Source: Clostridia bacterium (GTDB taxonomy: Bacteria; Bacillota_E; RBS10-35; JAJYVN01). From it: 9,374 nucleotides of DNA. This document shows positions 1 to 6,387 of the stretch, piece after piece. The position numbers and the translations under genes were made by a program. The notes beneath the pieces are model-generated. The model was given only the letters and a program-made list of their open reading frames with translations, did not search any database and was not told the origin of the DNA. Numbering within the stretch: the first letter of the stretch is position 1; the number at the start of each line of letters is the position of its first letter. The stretch lies in the NCBI GenBank assembly GCA_027335545.1, contig DAHWHV010000030.1:1-9374 (forward strand). The letters are read 5' to 3'.

Positions 1-126
1 GGCCGCGCGGTGGGGATTCTCCGGGGAGGCGATGATCGCGCGAATGTCCTCAAGGTCCCGCAGCGTGAAGTCGCGGTTGCAGTAGCGCACCGAGAGCAGT
101 GGGGATCGGGGCTGTGATGTGCTCAT
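1..126 (-). CDS. Transposase / DruA-like protein (DUF4338-type), N-terminal fragment cut by the window edge
   Basis: Reading leftward from an ATG at 124-126, 42 codons stay open to the window edge. The translation contains RYCNRDFTLRDLEDIRAII followed by ASPENPHRAA. This matches, from memory, the N-terminal domain of the DUF4338 family: an R-Y-C-x-R-x-F start, an acidic/hydrophobic helix ending in I-R-x-I-I, then an N-P-x-x-x-R-A turn leading into a Ser/Arg-rich helix. The family includes proteins annotated as IS transposases and the DruA protein of Druantia anti-phage systems; the fragment cannot separate the two. No good ribosome binding site precedes the ATG, and a TAG stop lies four codons upstream (136-138), so the start is well bounded. 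The gene is divergent from the superoxide dismutase. The catalytic part is outside the window, so whether the gene is intact is unknown. Confidence 0.55.
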   Translation of the reverse strand, partial: MSTSQPRSPLLSVRYCNRDFTLRDLEDIRAIIASPENPHRAA

Positions 127-469
127 GCCCAGAGACTAGGAAACCTTATCCCCGTTGTCCAGGGGCATTTCTCACCAGAACACCCGATCCCAGACCTCCT
201 CGCTCTGCCCCGCATCCCTCTCCGCTCCGCTCCGCCCCGCCGCCCGCCCTAAAAGTGCGAAACTCCACCCTTTGGTTGCGTTCCCCTTTGGTTGCGCTAC
301 CATAGGGGCGGTGCCTCGGCCAGGCAGGGCCCGTCCCGCCCGGGATCCTCCGGTGGAGCGCCGGCGCCGCAGGCGTCGCGCGCGCCCGGGCGGTCGGGCG
401 CCTCTCGGCGGCTGGGGCGGAACGGAGCGACGCCGTCCCGGCGGTGGCGGCCCGGAAAGGGGAAGGGAT
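127..469. other. Intergenic region between the transposase-like gene and sodA
   Basis: This 343-base gap separates two divergent genes. The part near the transposase-like gene (127-300) is less GC-extreme and carries the tandem 13-bp repeat listed separately. The part next to sodA (300-455) is almost pure G and C and would encode a low-complexity Arg/Pro-rich peptide in any frame, so I see no gene there. I found no convincing -35/-10 pair for sodA. TTGGTT boxes occur at 272-277 and 288-293, but neither has a correctly spaced -10 partner. Confidence 0.5.
268..296. repeat. Tandem 13-bp direct repeat CCCTTTGGTTGCG, period 16
   Basis: CCCTTTGGTTGCG occurs at 268-280 and again, identically, at 284-296. 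The pair lies about 140 bases upstream of the leftward transposase-like start, the usual place for transposase-binding iterons near the end of an insertion element. No inverted partner or target-site duplication can be seen because the other end is outside the window. The link to transposition is inference. Confidence 0.6.
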
Positions 470-1087
470 ATGCCGAAGTTCGAAGTGCCGGCCCTGTCCT
501 ATGCCTTCGACGCCCTCGAGCCCCACATCGATGCCCGCACCATGGAGATCCACCACGACCGCCACCATGCCGCCTACGTGAACAACGCCAACGCCGCGCT
601 CGAGGGCCATAGCGACCTCCAGGCCAAGGGCGTCGAGGACCTGCTCCGCCAGATCGACACAGTGCCCGAGTCGATCCGCACGGCGGTGCGCAACAACGCC
701 GGGGGGCACGCCAACCACTCCCTCTTCTGGAAGGTCATCGGGCCCGGCAAGGGTGGCCTCCCGGGCGGGGCGCTCGCCTCGGACCTGCAGAGCACCTTCG
801 GCTCTCTGGATGCGTTCAAGGAGGCCTTCGCCAAGGCCGCGGCGACGCGCTTCGGCAGCGGCTGGGCCTGGCTCGTCGTCGGCAAGGACGGGCGGCTCGC
901 GGTCACCAGCACGCCCAACCAGGACAGCCCCCTGATGGATGGCCAGACGCCGCTGCTCGGGTTGGACGTCTGGGAGCACGCGTACTACCTCAAGTATCAG
1001 AATCGCCGACCCGACTACATCGCGGCCTTCTGGAACGTCGTGAACTGGGACGAGGTCGCCGCCCGCTACGCGGCGGCCAAGCGCTAA
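470..1087 (+). CDS. sodA: Superoxide dismutase, Mn/Fe family, Mn-type
   Basis: This 205-residue cytosolic enzyme converts superoxide to hydrogen peroxide and oxygen. The start is the ATG at 470, preceded by a GGAAAGGGGAAGGG purine tract (454-467). The frame is open upstream to 155, but that stretch is low-complexity and outside the family. The full family architecture is present: an N-terminal helical hairpin with MEIHHDRHH, then [30 protein letters not shown] and [19 protein letters not shown]. The four metal ligands by family alignment are H28, H83, D166 and H170. The GGHANH context (G78/G79) and Q151 are the Mn-type signature rather than the Fe-type. There is no signal peptide. Length is typical for the family. 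The next gene starts 79 bases downstream behind a possible hairpin, so co-transcription is possible but not required. Confidence 0.97.
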   Translation: MPKFEVPALSYAFDALEPHIDARTMEIHHDRHHAAYVNNANAALEGHSDLQAKGVEDLLRQIDTVPESIRTAVRNNAGGHANHSLFWKVIGPGKGGLPGGALASDLQSTFGSLDAFKEAFAKAAATRFGSGWAWLVVGKDGRLAVTSTPNQDSPLMDGQTPLLGLDVWEHAYYLKYQNRRPDYIAAFWNVVNWDEVAARYAAAKR

Positions 1088-1109
1088 CGACGAGCGGCGC
1101 GCGCGGAGC

Positions 1110-1139
1110 GGCGGGCGTGGAGGGGCGAATCGGCCCGCC
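1110..1139 (+). terminator. Possible weak hairpin between sodA and the next gene
   Basis: GGCGGGC (1110-1116) pairs with GCCCGCC (1133-1139) around a 16-base loop, 22 bases after the sodA stop. There is no T-tract. In sequence this GC-rich such stems arise easily, and it lies only 27 bases ahead of the next start, so termination is uncertain. Confidence 0.25.
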
Positions 1140-1166
1140 ACCCAGCCCAGAAAGGGGAATCGTCGG

Positions 1167-2039
1167 TTGTCTCTGCCCATCGGCATGCGCATCCCGCCCA
1201 AGATCGGGGGACTCGGCCTGGAGGGCGTGGCCTCCTGGGCCAAGGAGGCCGGGCTCCAGGCCCTGGATCTGCCCGGCGTCAACGCGGAGAGCCGGGGCGT
1301 GCTGGACAGGCACGGGCTGCGGCTGGGGACCGTGGATGCTGCCGGCACCGGCGACATCCTGAGCAAGGACCCCGAGCGCCAGAAGAAGGGGACCGCCGCC
1401 CTGCGGGCCAGGATCGACGAGGTCGCGGCCCACGGCGCCCCGGGCAAGGTCATCTTCATCTGCCTGGTGCCCGGCGAGCGGTGCAGTCGCCAGGAGGGCT
1501 TCCAGATCTGGTCCGACGTCTTCCCGCCCATCGTCGAGTATGCCGAGAGCCGTGGCGTCTCCTTCGCCATCGAGGGCTGGCCCGGCGGCGCCCCGGTCTA
1601 CCCGACGGTCGGCTACACTCCCGAGATCTTCCGCGCCATGTTCCAGCGCTGCCCGAGCCCGGCCCTCGGACTCTGCTACGACCCCTCGCACCTGGTCCGG
1701 CTGGGCATCGACCACCTGCGGTTCCTGGACGAGTTCGGGGCCCGGGTCCGCCACTGCCACGGCAAGGACACCGAGATCCTGCCGGACGGCCAGTATCTAT
1801 ACGGGTGGCTGCCCGCCATCCTCGACAAGACGCCCGGCTTCTCCGAGGGGCCGTGGCGCTACTGCATACCGGGCGACGGTACCGTGAACTGGGCCCGCGT
1901 AGCTTATCGCCTGGAGCAGCAAGGCTACTCCGGCCCGATCTCCATCGAGCTGGAGGATGCGCGCTACTGGGGGACCCTGGAGCGGGAGCAACAGGGCATC
2001 GTCAAGGCGCTGACCCACCTCCGCACGCACGCGCACTAA
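1167..2039 (+). CDS. Sugar phosphate isomerase/epimerase-like TIM-barrel protein
   Basis: This 290-residue protein belongs to the xylose-isomerase-like TIM-barrel superfamily (AP endonuclease family 2 fold). Members are cytosolic, divalent-metal-dependent isomerases or epimerases of sugars and polyols. Visible motifs are AIEGWP (E136), CYDPSHL (D172, H175), HCHGKD (H196, H198, K200) and SIELED (E261). Together these give the Glu-Asp-His-Glu metal site expected of the family, so the protein looks catalytically competent. The start is the TTG at 1167 because AAAGGGGA (1151-1158) sits eight bases before it; the in-frame ATG at 1185 is poorly spaced. Length is typical. A paralogue-like TIM-barrel gene follows 181 bases downstream, suggesting the two act on related substrates. 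The substrate cannot be named from sequence. Confidence 0.85.
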   Translation: MSLPIGMRIPPKIGGLGLEGVASWAKEAGLQALDLPGVNAESRGVLDRHGLRLGTVDAAGTGDILSKDPERQKKGTAALRARIDEVAAHGAPGKVIFICLVPGERCSRQEGFQIWSDVFPPIVEYAESRGVSFAIEGWPGGAPVYPTVGYTPEIFRAMFQRCPSPALGLCYDPSHLVRLGIDHLRFLDEFGARVRHCHGKDTEILPDGQYLYGWLPAILDKTPGFSEGPWRYCIPGDGTVNWARVAYRLEQQGYSGPISIELEDARYWGTLEREQQGIVKALTHLRTHAH

Positions 2040-2060
2040 CAGGGCGCAGGGCCACCCGGC

Positions 2061-2094
2061 AGGCCCGCGCGGGGCGCATGCCCCGGGCGGGCCT
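2061..2094 (+). terminator. GC-rich hairpin after the first TIM-barrel gene
   Basis: A 15-base arm starting AGGCCCGC (2061-2075) pairs with 2080-2094 around the loop GCAT, with one mismatch. It lies 21 bases after the stop codon. It has no U-tract. It could attenuate between the two TIM-barrel genes or stabilise the upstream mRNA's 3' end. Confidence 0.45.
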
Positions 2095-2220
2095 CCTCAC
2101 CACAGCCCACCAACCCACGCAGGAACGGGCCCCGGCGGGCGGGAAGCTCGCCCGGCAAGCCGTCCGGGCCCCGGCCCTTTGGGCGCCGCGGCCGCGACGC
2201 TGCGTGGAGGAGGCCGTTCC

Positions 2221-3291
2221 ATGGCAGGCCCGCTCCGTGATCCACGGTGGAAGACCAGTGTGGGTATCTGGGCCTTCGGTCCCGCCGGCACACGCTTCGT
2301 CCCCGGAGGCTACCATCCGGAGATGGTCGGTGTCCCCGTGGAGGACCGGGTCGCCCGCGCCGTGGAGGGGCTCGGTCCCCTGGTCCACGGCTATGAGTTC
2401 CATTACGGCAGCGAGATCACCGAGGCGAACCTGCCGCGCATCCAGGCGGCCCTGGGCGCCGAACACGACATCTACTGCATCTGCTACGGCCTCGTGCCCG
2501 AGCCGCGCTTCAAGCTCGGCAGCCTGGCCAACCCGGACCCGGCCCTGCGCGCGGAGGCCCTGGCCCACCACCGGGCCGCCATCGACCTGGCCGCCGCCGT
2601 GGGGGCCCGCTACATCATCTGGCCGGGCAACGAGGGCTATAACTACAACCTGATGCGCGACTACCAGACCACCTGGGGCCACTTCCTCGAAGGCCTGCAG
2701 GCCACGGTCGAACACGCCAACCGCCGCGGCGTGCCGGTGTTGCTGGAGCACAAGAACTCGGAACCGGCCATGCAGATCCTGATGCGCAATGTCGGCATGG
2801 CCCTCTTCATCATCTACAAGCTCCAGGCGCAGGGCCTGGACACCTCCCGGCTGCAGGTGAACATGGACTGGCAGCACCTGATCATGAACAACGAGCCGCT
2901 GGGCGAGTTCGCCGCCCTGCTGTTGCGCGAGGGGCGCATGGGCCACCAGCACGCCAATTCCGGCTGGGGCTCCTTCGACGACGACAACATGACCGGGGCC
3001 TCGTTCATCGAGCAGACGGTGGATCTGGCGCGGGTGCTCGCCGAGGGCGGTTACGCCGGCCGCATCGGCTTCGACCTCTCCCCCTACACGGAGGACACGG
3101 TCGCGGCGGTGCGCCGCTCGGTCCTGCAGTGGGAGTTCCTCAAGGACGTGGCCCTGCGCATCGACGCCGAACGGCTCGGCGCGGCCCGGGCCAGGGCCGA
3201 CGCCGTCGGCGCCTACACCGCCTTCTTCGAGGCCCTCGGCCTGACGCGCGAGTACGAGGAGCGAGTGCTGGCCGACTACCGGCGCCGTTAG
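2221..3291 (+). CDS. Xylose isomerase-like TIM-barrel sugar isomerase
   Basis: This 356-residue protein starts at ATG 2221, seven bases after GGAGGAGG (2206-2213). It resembles xylose isomerase more closely than the preceding gene does. IIWPGNEGYNYN corresponds to the W-G-G-R-E-G-Y segment of XylA, LLEHKNSEP to its L-E-P-K-P-N-E-P, and NMDWQHL to the Glu/Asp-x-x-His site. GHQHANS and SFDDDN follow, then GFDLSPY. Candidate metal or substrate ligands are E176, K178, D216, H219, H244, D253-D255 and D285, spaced much as in XylA. The upstream GNEG replaces the usual GREG, and D216 takes the place of a Glu, so this is probably not xylA itself. Expected activity is metal-dependent aldose-ketose isomerisation or epimerisation in the cytosol. 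It probably works with the neighbouring TIM-barrel protein; the sugar is unknown. A rhamnose-isomerase-like role is possible. Confidence 0.85.
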   Translation: MAGPLRDPRWKTSVGIWAFGPAGTRFVPGGYHPEMVGVPVEDRVARAVEGLGPLVHGYEFHYGSEITEANLPRIQAALGAEHDIYCICYGLVPEPRFKLGSLANPDPALRAEALAHHRAAIDLAAAVGARYIIWPGNEGYNYNLMRDYQTTWGHFLEGLQATVEHANRRGVPVLLEHKNSEPAMQILMRNVGMALFIIYKLQAQGLDTSRLQVNMDWQHLIMNNEPLGEFAALLLREGRMGHQHANSGWGSFDDDNMTGASFIEQTVDLARVLAEGGYAGRIGFDLSPYTEDTVAAVRRSVLQWEFLKDVALRIDAERLGAARARADAVGAYTAFFEALGLTREYEERVLADYRRR

Positions 3292-3294
3292 CCC

Positions 3295-3323
3295 GGGCGG
3301 GGGCGGCGCCGCCGCCCCCGCCC
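3295..3323 (+). terminator. Strong GC-only hairpin directly after the second TIM-barrel gene
   Basis: GGGCGGGGGCGGCG (3295-3308) is perfectly complementary to 3310-3323 around a single central base; in practice the innermost pairs would open to form the loop. It begins three bases after the stop. There is no T-tract. Its position and strength favour a transcript end or mRNA-protecting structure and suggest the next gene has its own promoter. Confidence 0.5.
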
Positions 3324-3539
3324 CAGACGCCAGCAACCCCGGACGGGCGGGGCGGAACCCCGGGCGGCCACCGCCGCCCCGCCACGAGGCGGCGTCCCCT
3401 GGACCTAGCGCCGGGACCGGGACAAGGATCAGCGCACGCATCAGCCCGAGGACCCCGCGCAACGACCGCTGCGACGACCCGCCCAAGGACCAGTGCGAAC
3501 GATCCGCGCAAAGGACCAGCCCGAGGAGGGAGCCCGTCG

Positions 3540-4655
3540 ATGGCCGAACCGACCCGGGCCGCTGAGGCGGCCGCCAAGGTCTCCAGTTTGCGCGCGCTCC
3601 TGCAGGCCCGCGGGGCCGGTGCGCTGGTCCTGACGCGGATCGCCAACTTCGCCTGGCTGTCCTGCGGCGGCCGATCCTTTATCAACGCGGCCGCCGAGGG
3701 CGGTGCCGCCTGGATCGTGGTGACGCCCGCGCGCGTCGCCGTCCTCACGACCAATATCGAGGCCGAGCGCCTGCGAGACGAGGAACTCTCCGGTCTGGAC
3801 TGGGAGGTCGTCCCCTGCGACTGGTGGGCGGCCGGCGGGCTGCCCGCAGCGCTGCGGGGGCTGGTGGGGGCCGGCCTGGTCCTCTGCGACGCCGCGGTGC
3901 CGGGCGCGACCGAGGTCGGCGCCGAGATCGCCGCCCTGCGCACGCGCCTGTCGGCCGCGGAAGGGGCCCGCGCCGCGCAGGTGGGCCGGCTCACCGCCGA
4001 GGCGCTGGAGGCGTGCTGCCAGACCATCCAGCCCGGGGAGACGGAGTTCGCCGTGGCGGGCCGCCTGGCGGCCGGGTGCTACGAACGCGGCATCGAACCG
4101 ATCGTCCACCTCGTCGCCTTCGACGAGCGGGTCTACACGCGCCGCCACCCGCTACCGACGATGCGCCGCCTGGAGCGGCACGCCCTCGTCGTCGTCTGCG
4201 GCCTGCGCGCCGGTCTGGTCCTGTCCGCCTCGCGCCTGGTCCACTTCGGCCCCGTGGCGCCCGATCTGGAGCGCCGCTGGCACGCCGCGGCCCAGGTCGA
4301 CGCGGCCATGATCGCCGCCACGACCCCGGGGGCCACCGCCGGCCAGGTCTTCGCCGCCGCCCTGGCGGCCTACCGGGCCACCGGCTTCGGCGACGAGTGG
4401 CGCCAGCACCACCAGGGAGGGTTGGCGGGGTACGCCTCCCGGGAGTGGCGCGCCGAGCCCGAGGGACCCCAGGTCATCGAGGCCGGGCAGATCTTCGCCT
4501 GGAACCCCTCGGTGGCGGGCGCCAAGAGCGAGGACACCGTCCTCTGCCGCGCCGACGGCCTGCCCGCGGTCCTGACGGAGACGGGCGCCTGGCCGCTGGT
4601 GGAGTTCCCAACCCCGGCCGGCCCGGTGCGGCGACCGGCCATGCTGCAGCGGTAG
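3540..4655 (+). CDS. M24 (Xaa-Pro aminopeptidase/creatinase-like) family protein lacking several metal ligands
   Basis: This 371-residue protein starts at ATG 3540, eight bases after GAGGAGGGA (3523-3531). Residues 1 to about 135 look like a creatinase/prolidase N-terminal domain; the rest is a pita-bread-fold M24 domain. Active M24 peptidases use five ligands: Asp, Asp, His, Glu, Glu. The stretch that normally reads D-x-G, then G-Y-x-x-D-x-T-R, here reads VVCGLRAGLVLSASR, so the two Asp positions become V218 and S229. The His region is retained as HHQGG (H290/H291). The Glu of the usual E-P-G becomes N322 in AWNPS. The last Glu is kept (E331 in SEDT). A two-metal peptidase site therefore cannot form in the usual way. 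The conserved HHQGG and KSEDT blocks suggest selection for another activity or for binding. It follows the two sugar-isomerase-like genes on the same strand after a 248-base gap. Confidence 0.85.
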   Translation: MAEPTRAAEAAAKVSSLRALLQARGAGALVLTRIANFAWLSCGGRSFINAAAEGGAAWIVVTPARVAVLTTNIEAERLRDEELSGLDWEVVPCDWWAAGGLPAALRGLVGAGLVLCDAAVPGATEVGAEIAALRTRLSAAEGARAAQVGRLTAEALEACCQTIQPGETEFAVAGRLAAGCYERGIEPIVHLVAFDERVYTRRHPLPTMRRLERHALVVVCGLRAGLVLSASRLVHFGPVAPDLERRWHAAAQVDAAMIAATTPGATAGQVFAAALAAYRATGFGDEWRQHHQGGLAGYASREWRAEPEGPQVIEAGQIFAWNPSVAGAKSEDTVLCRADGLPAVLTETGAWPLVEFPTPAGPVRRPAMLQR

Positions 4656-4955
4656 GGTCGCACTGCACCGCTGGTGCGGGCCGGGCACGGCCGGTTGGCG
4701 ACCCCCGGCAGACACGCCACCTCGACAACCCCACCTCGGCACCCAGTGGGTTCCCAGCCCTGCTCGGCTCGCCCCGGTGGGGTGGCCGCCGGGGCAGGCC
4801 ACTCCCCGGCCCAAGGCCCTCCACCGGGGCCTGGCCAATCCCCACGAGGGGGGTGTGGTTCGTGCGCTCACCGTGGAGGTGGGCGACGGCGCCAACGCCC
4901 TCGTCGCCGCCGTCGTGGGCCTGCGGCTCGGCACCCGGCCTCCGCCCCATCTCGC
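4656..4955. other. Convergent intergenic region
   Basis: This 300-base gap lies between the stops of the M24-like gene (plus strand) and the unknown leftward gene. It contains an imperfect hairpin (listed separately) and, in the plus frame through 4861-4932, a short stretch resembling a HAD phosphatase motif (see findings). I see no complete gene with a start and ribosome binding site here. Confidence 0.45.
4774..4809. terminator. Imperfect hairpin, possible bidirectional terminator
   Basis: CCGGTGGGGTGGCC (4774-4787) pairs with GGCCACTCCCCGG (4797-4809) around a nine-base loop, with a small bulge. It sits between two convergent genes, where a bidirectional terminator is expected. There is no T-tract in either direction. 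Confidence 0.35.
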
Positions 4956-6146
4956 TCACACCGACCAGAGCACCGCGACCGGTCGGTCCGGCGTCAGCAC
5001 CGCCTCGGATCCCGTGGCGAAGGGCGCCAGGGGGAGGTACGCCTGGTCGAGGCGGAAGGCCCGGTGGAGGCGCAGGCGCACCTCCCCCGCCGCCAGGCCG
5101 GGCACGGCGACCGCCTCTAGGCCCCGGACCTCCGCCCCCGGTGGCAGCTTGACGGTGGTCGAGAACGGGGAGCGGCGTGCACAGGCGAGGTCGGCGCTGC
5201 CATGGGTCGAGGAATACACCGTCCCGTCCCCGAGCCGGGCCCGGATCTCGACCCCGGTCTCTGGCGTGCCCGCCGCGTCCTGCCGGAGGACCTGCACGAA
5301 GGCGTAGTCGCGCAGGTCACCGGGGGCGGGGTCCGCAGCGTCGGTCCCCGGGTGCAGCCGACCCTCACGGCACATCTCCAGGGCGGTGAGCCGATACGAC
5401 CACGGGGCCGCGTCCATGCACGCCTCCCGCGGCCAGCGCTCATCCCAGCGGAACGTCGGCAGGAACAGGCAGCGCATCGCCCCCCAGGGCTCCTCCGAAC
5501 TCACCATCCCGTGCAGGCCCACGACCTGGAGGGTTCTGCGCCCCACGGCCCGGCGGCCCGAATGGACCTCCGTGCGGTGGCCCCGGCCCTGCAGCGTGGC
5601 GCCGCGGCCCTCCAGGCGGAGCACCCACTCGATGTCCGTGGTCCGGCCCCACTGCGCCAGCAGGCCACGGGTGTCGGTGCCCCCGTCCTCGTTGCTCCAC
5701 ATGCACTGAAACTCGATGCCGTCGGGCAGCGGGCGGTGGAAGAGCATCAGCGGCGTGTCCGTCCACAACGATTCCCAGGGGTCGGCCTCCGCCCTGGTGT
5801 AGACGAAGGGGGCATCACGCAGGGCCCGGGCCTCCAGCGCATCGCGCGGGACCAGGGCCTCCACCTGCAGGTCCAGGACGCGGGCCGGCGGCCGGACCGG
5901 GGCCAGGGGGTGGGGGCGCAGCTCCAGCGTGTGCTCACCGGCGGCCACCTCGCCGATCAGCCGCTCGTACTCCGCCGCCTCCTCCCCGTGGACGAGGATG
6001 ACGTCCTGGTGATAGCCACCGTCCAGCCACAGCTGCAGCAGGCCGCACTCGGCGCCCCGCCGGTCCCAGCGCGCCCCCGGGACCACCGCGCGCAGGCGCG
6101 CCGCCACCATCCCCGACCGAGGCTGACTCCAGCGGACGCCCACCAA
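4956..6146 (-). CDS. Uncharacterised protein with SNEDGGT / WGRTTDIEW motif
   Basis: I do not recognise a named family. The proposed start is the TTG at 6144-6146 with AAGGGGG six bases upstream, giving 396 residues. A GTG lies one codon later, and an ATG at 6108-6110 (384 residues) has no ribosome binding site. The protein has an N-terminal beta-rich part (LLQLWLDGGYHQDVILVHGE, GEHTLELRPHPLAP). A central block follows with DTPLMLFHR, MWSNEDGGTDTRGLL and QWGRTTDIEWVLRLEG. Then come WGAMRCLFLPTFRWDERWP and a long C-terminal beta-rich domain with VEIRARLGDGTVYSS. The S-N-E-D-G-G-T plus W-G-R-T-T-D-I-E-W pair recalls uncharacterised proteins, some secreted, in actinobacteria and fungi; that is memory, not a search. 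No signal peptide or membrane segment is obvious. Third-position GC and an uninterrupted frame support real coding. Its leader contains structured element copy 1. Confidence 0.75.
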   Translation of the reverse strand: MVGVRWSQPRSGMVAARLRAVVPGARWDRRGAECGLLQLWLDGGYHQDVILVHGEEAAEYERLIGEVAAGEHTLELRPHPLAPVRPPARVLDLQVEALVPRDALEARALRDAPFVYTRAEADPWESLWTDTPLMLFHRPLPDGIEFQCMWSNEDGGTDTRGLLAQWGRTTDIEWVLRLEGRGATLQGRGHRTEVHSGRRAVGRRTLQVVGLHGMVSSEEPWGAMRCLFLPTFRWDERWPREACMDAAPWSYRLTALEMCREGRLHPGTDAADPAPGDLRDYAFVQVLRQDAAGTPETGVEIRARLGDGTVYSSTHGSADLACARRSPFSTTVKLPPGAEVRGLEAVAVPGLAAGEVRLRLHRAFRLDQAYLPLAPFATGSEAVLTPDRPVAVLWSV

Positions 6147-6266
6147 TCCCTGCCCCCTTCGACCACCTCCCCCCGTCCCCGCCAGCGCACCCGCGCCGCC
6201 CGCACCGGCGGCGGTGGGGCCGTGCCCCGGCCGGGGGAACCCCGGCGTCCCCGCCAGCCGTGGCCC

Positions 6267-6306
6267 AGGAGGGTGCTGCAAGAGTCTGCTTTTGCAGCAC
6301 CCTCCT
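6267..6306. other. 15-bp perfect terminal hairpin of copy 1
   Basis: On the plus strand, AGGAGGGTGCTGCAA (6267-6281) is perfectly complementary to 6292-6306 around a ten-base loop. The upper part (CTGCAA/TTGCAG and a loop with GAGTC/GACTC) is shared with the hairpin at 9057-9096, while the lower stem differs in both arms together. Neither strand has a following T-run, so a canonical intrinsic terminator is not supported. Confidence 0.85.
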
Positions 6307-6387
6307 CACGATGCTGTGGCCACGTTCTTCGTGACCCACTACTCCTTGCGGTTTCCGGGCCGACTGCGGCTTTTCGCAGCGGCCTCC
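6267..6387 (-). repeat. Structured repeat element, copy 1 (possible ncRNA or leader)
   Basis: Read on the minus strand, this segment runs GGAGGC...GCTGCGAAA (from 6387), CCCGGAAACCGC, then AGTGGGTCACGA and CCACAGCATC, and ends in a long hairpin at 6267-6306. The same ordered blocks recur on the plus strand at 8843-9096. Three stems are visible. GGCCGCTGCG pairs with CGCAG and CGGCC around AAAAGC, with one bulged T. GTGG(G)TCACG pairs with CGTGGCCAC (6316-6339). AGGAGGGTGCTGCAA pairs with TTGCAGCACCCTCCT (15 bp). It ends 120 bases before the unknown leftward gene, so it would lie in that gene's 5' leader if transcribed. No U-tract follows the hairpin. I cannot assign it to a known RNA family. 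A palindromic mobile element is the main alternative. Confidence 0.6.

Noticed and set aside
155..469. N-terminal extension of the superoxide dismutase frame
   Set aside because: The frame is open but the translation is Arg/Pro-rich low complexity, and the ATG at 470 has a good ribosome binding site and matches the family start.
2002..3486. Long leftward open frame opposite the second TIM-barrel gene
   Set aside because: The plus-strand protein has clear family motifs over the same region; the leftward frame is its shadow.
6267..6306. Canonical intrinsic terminator
   Set aside because: The stem is strong, but neither strand carries a T-run after it, and it lies in a divergent region far from any gene end.
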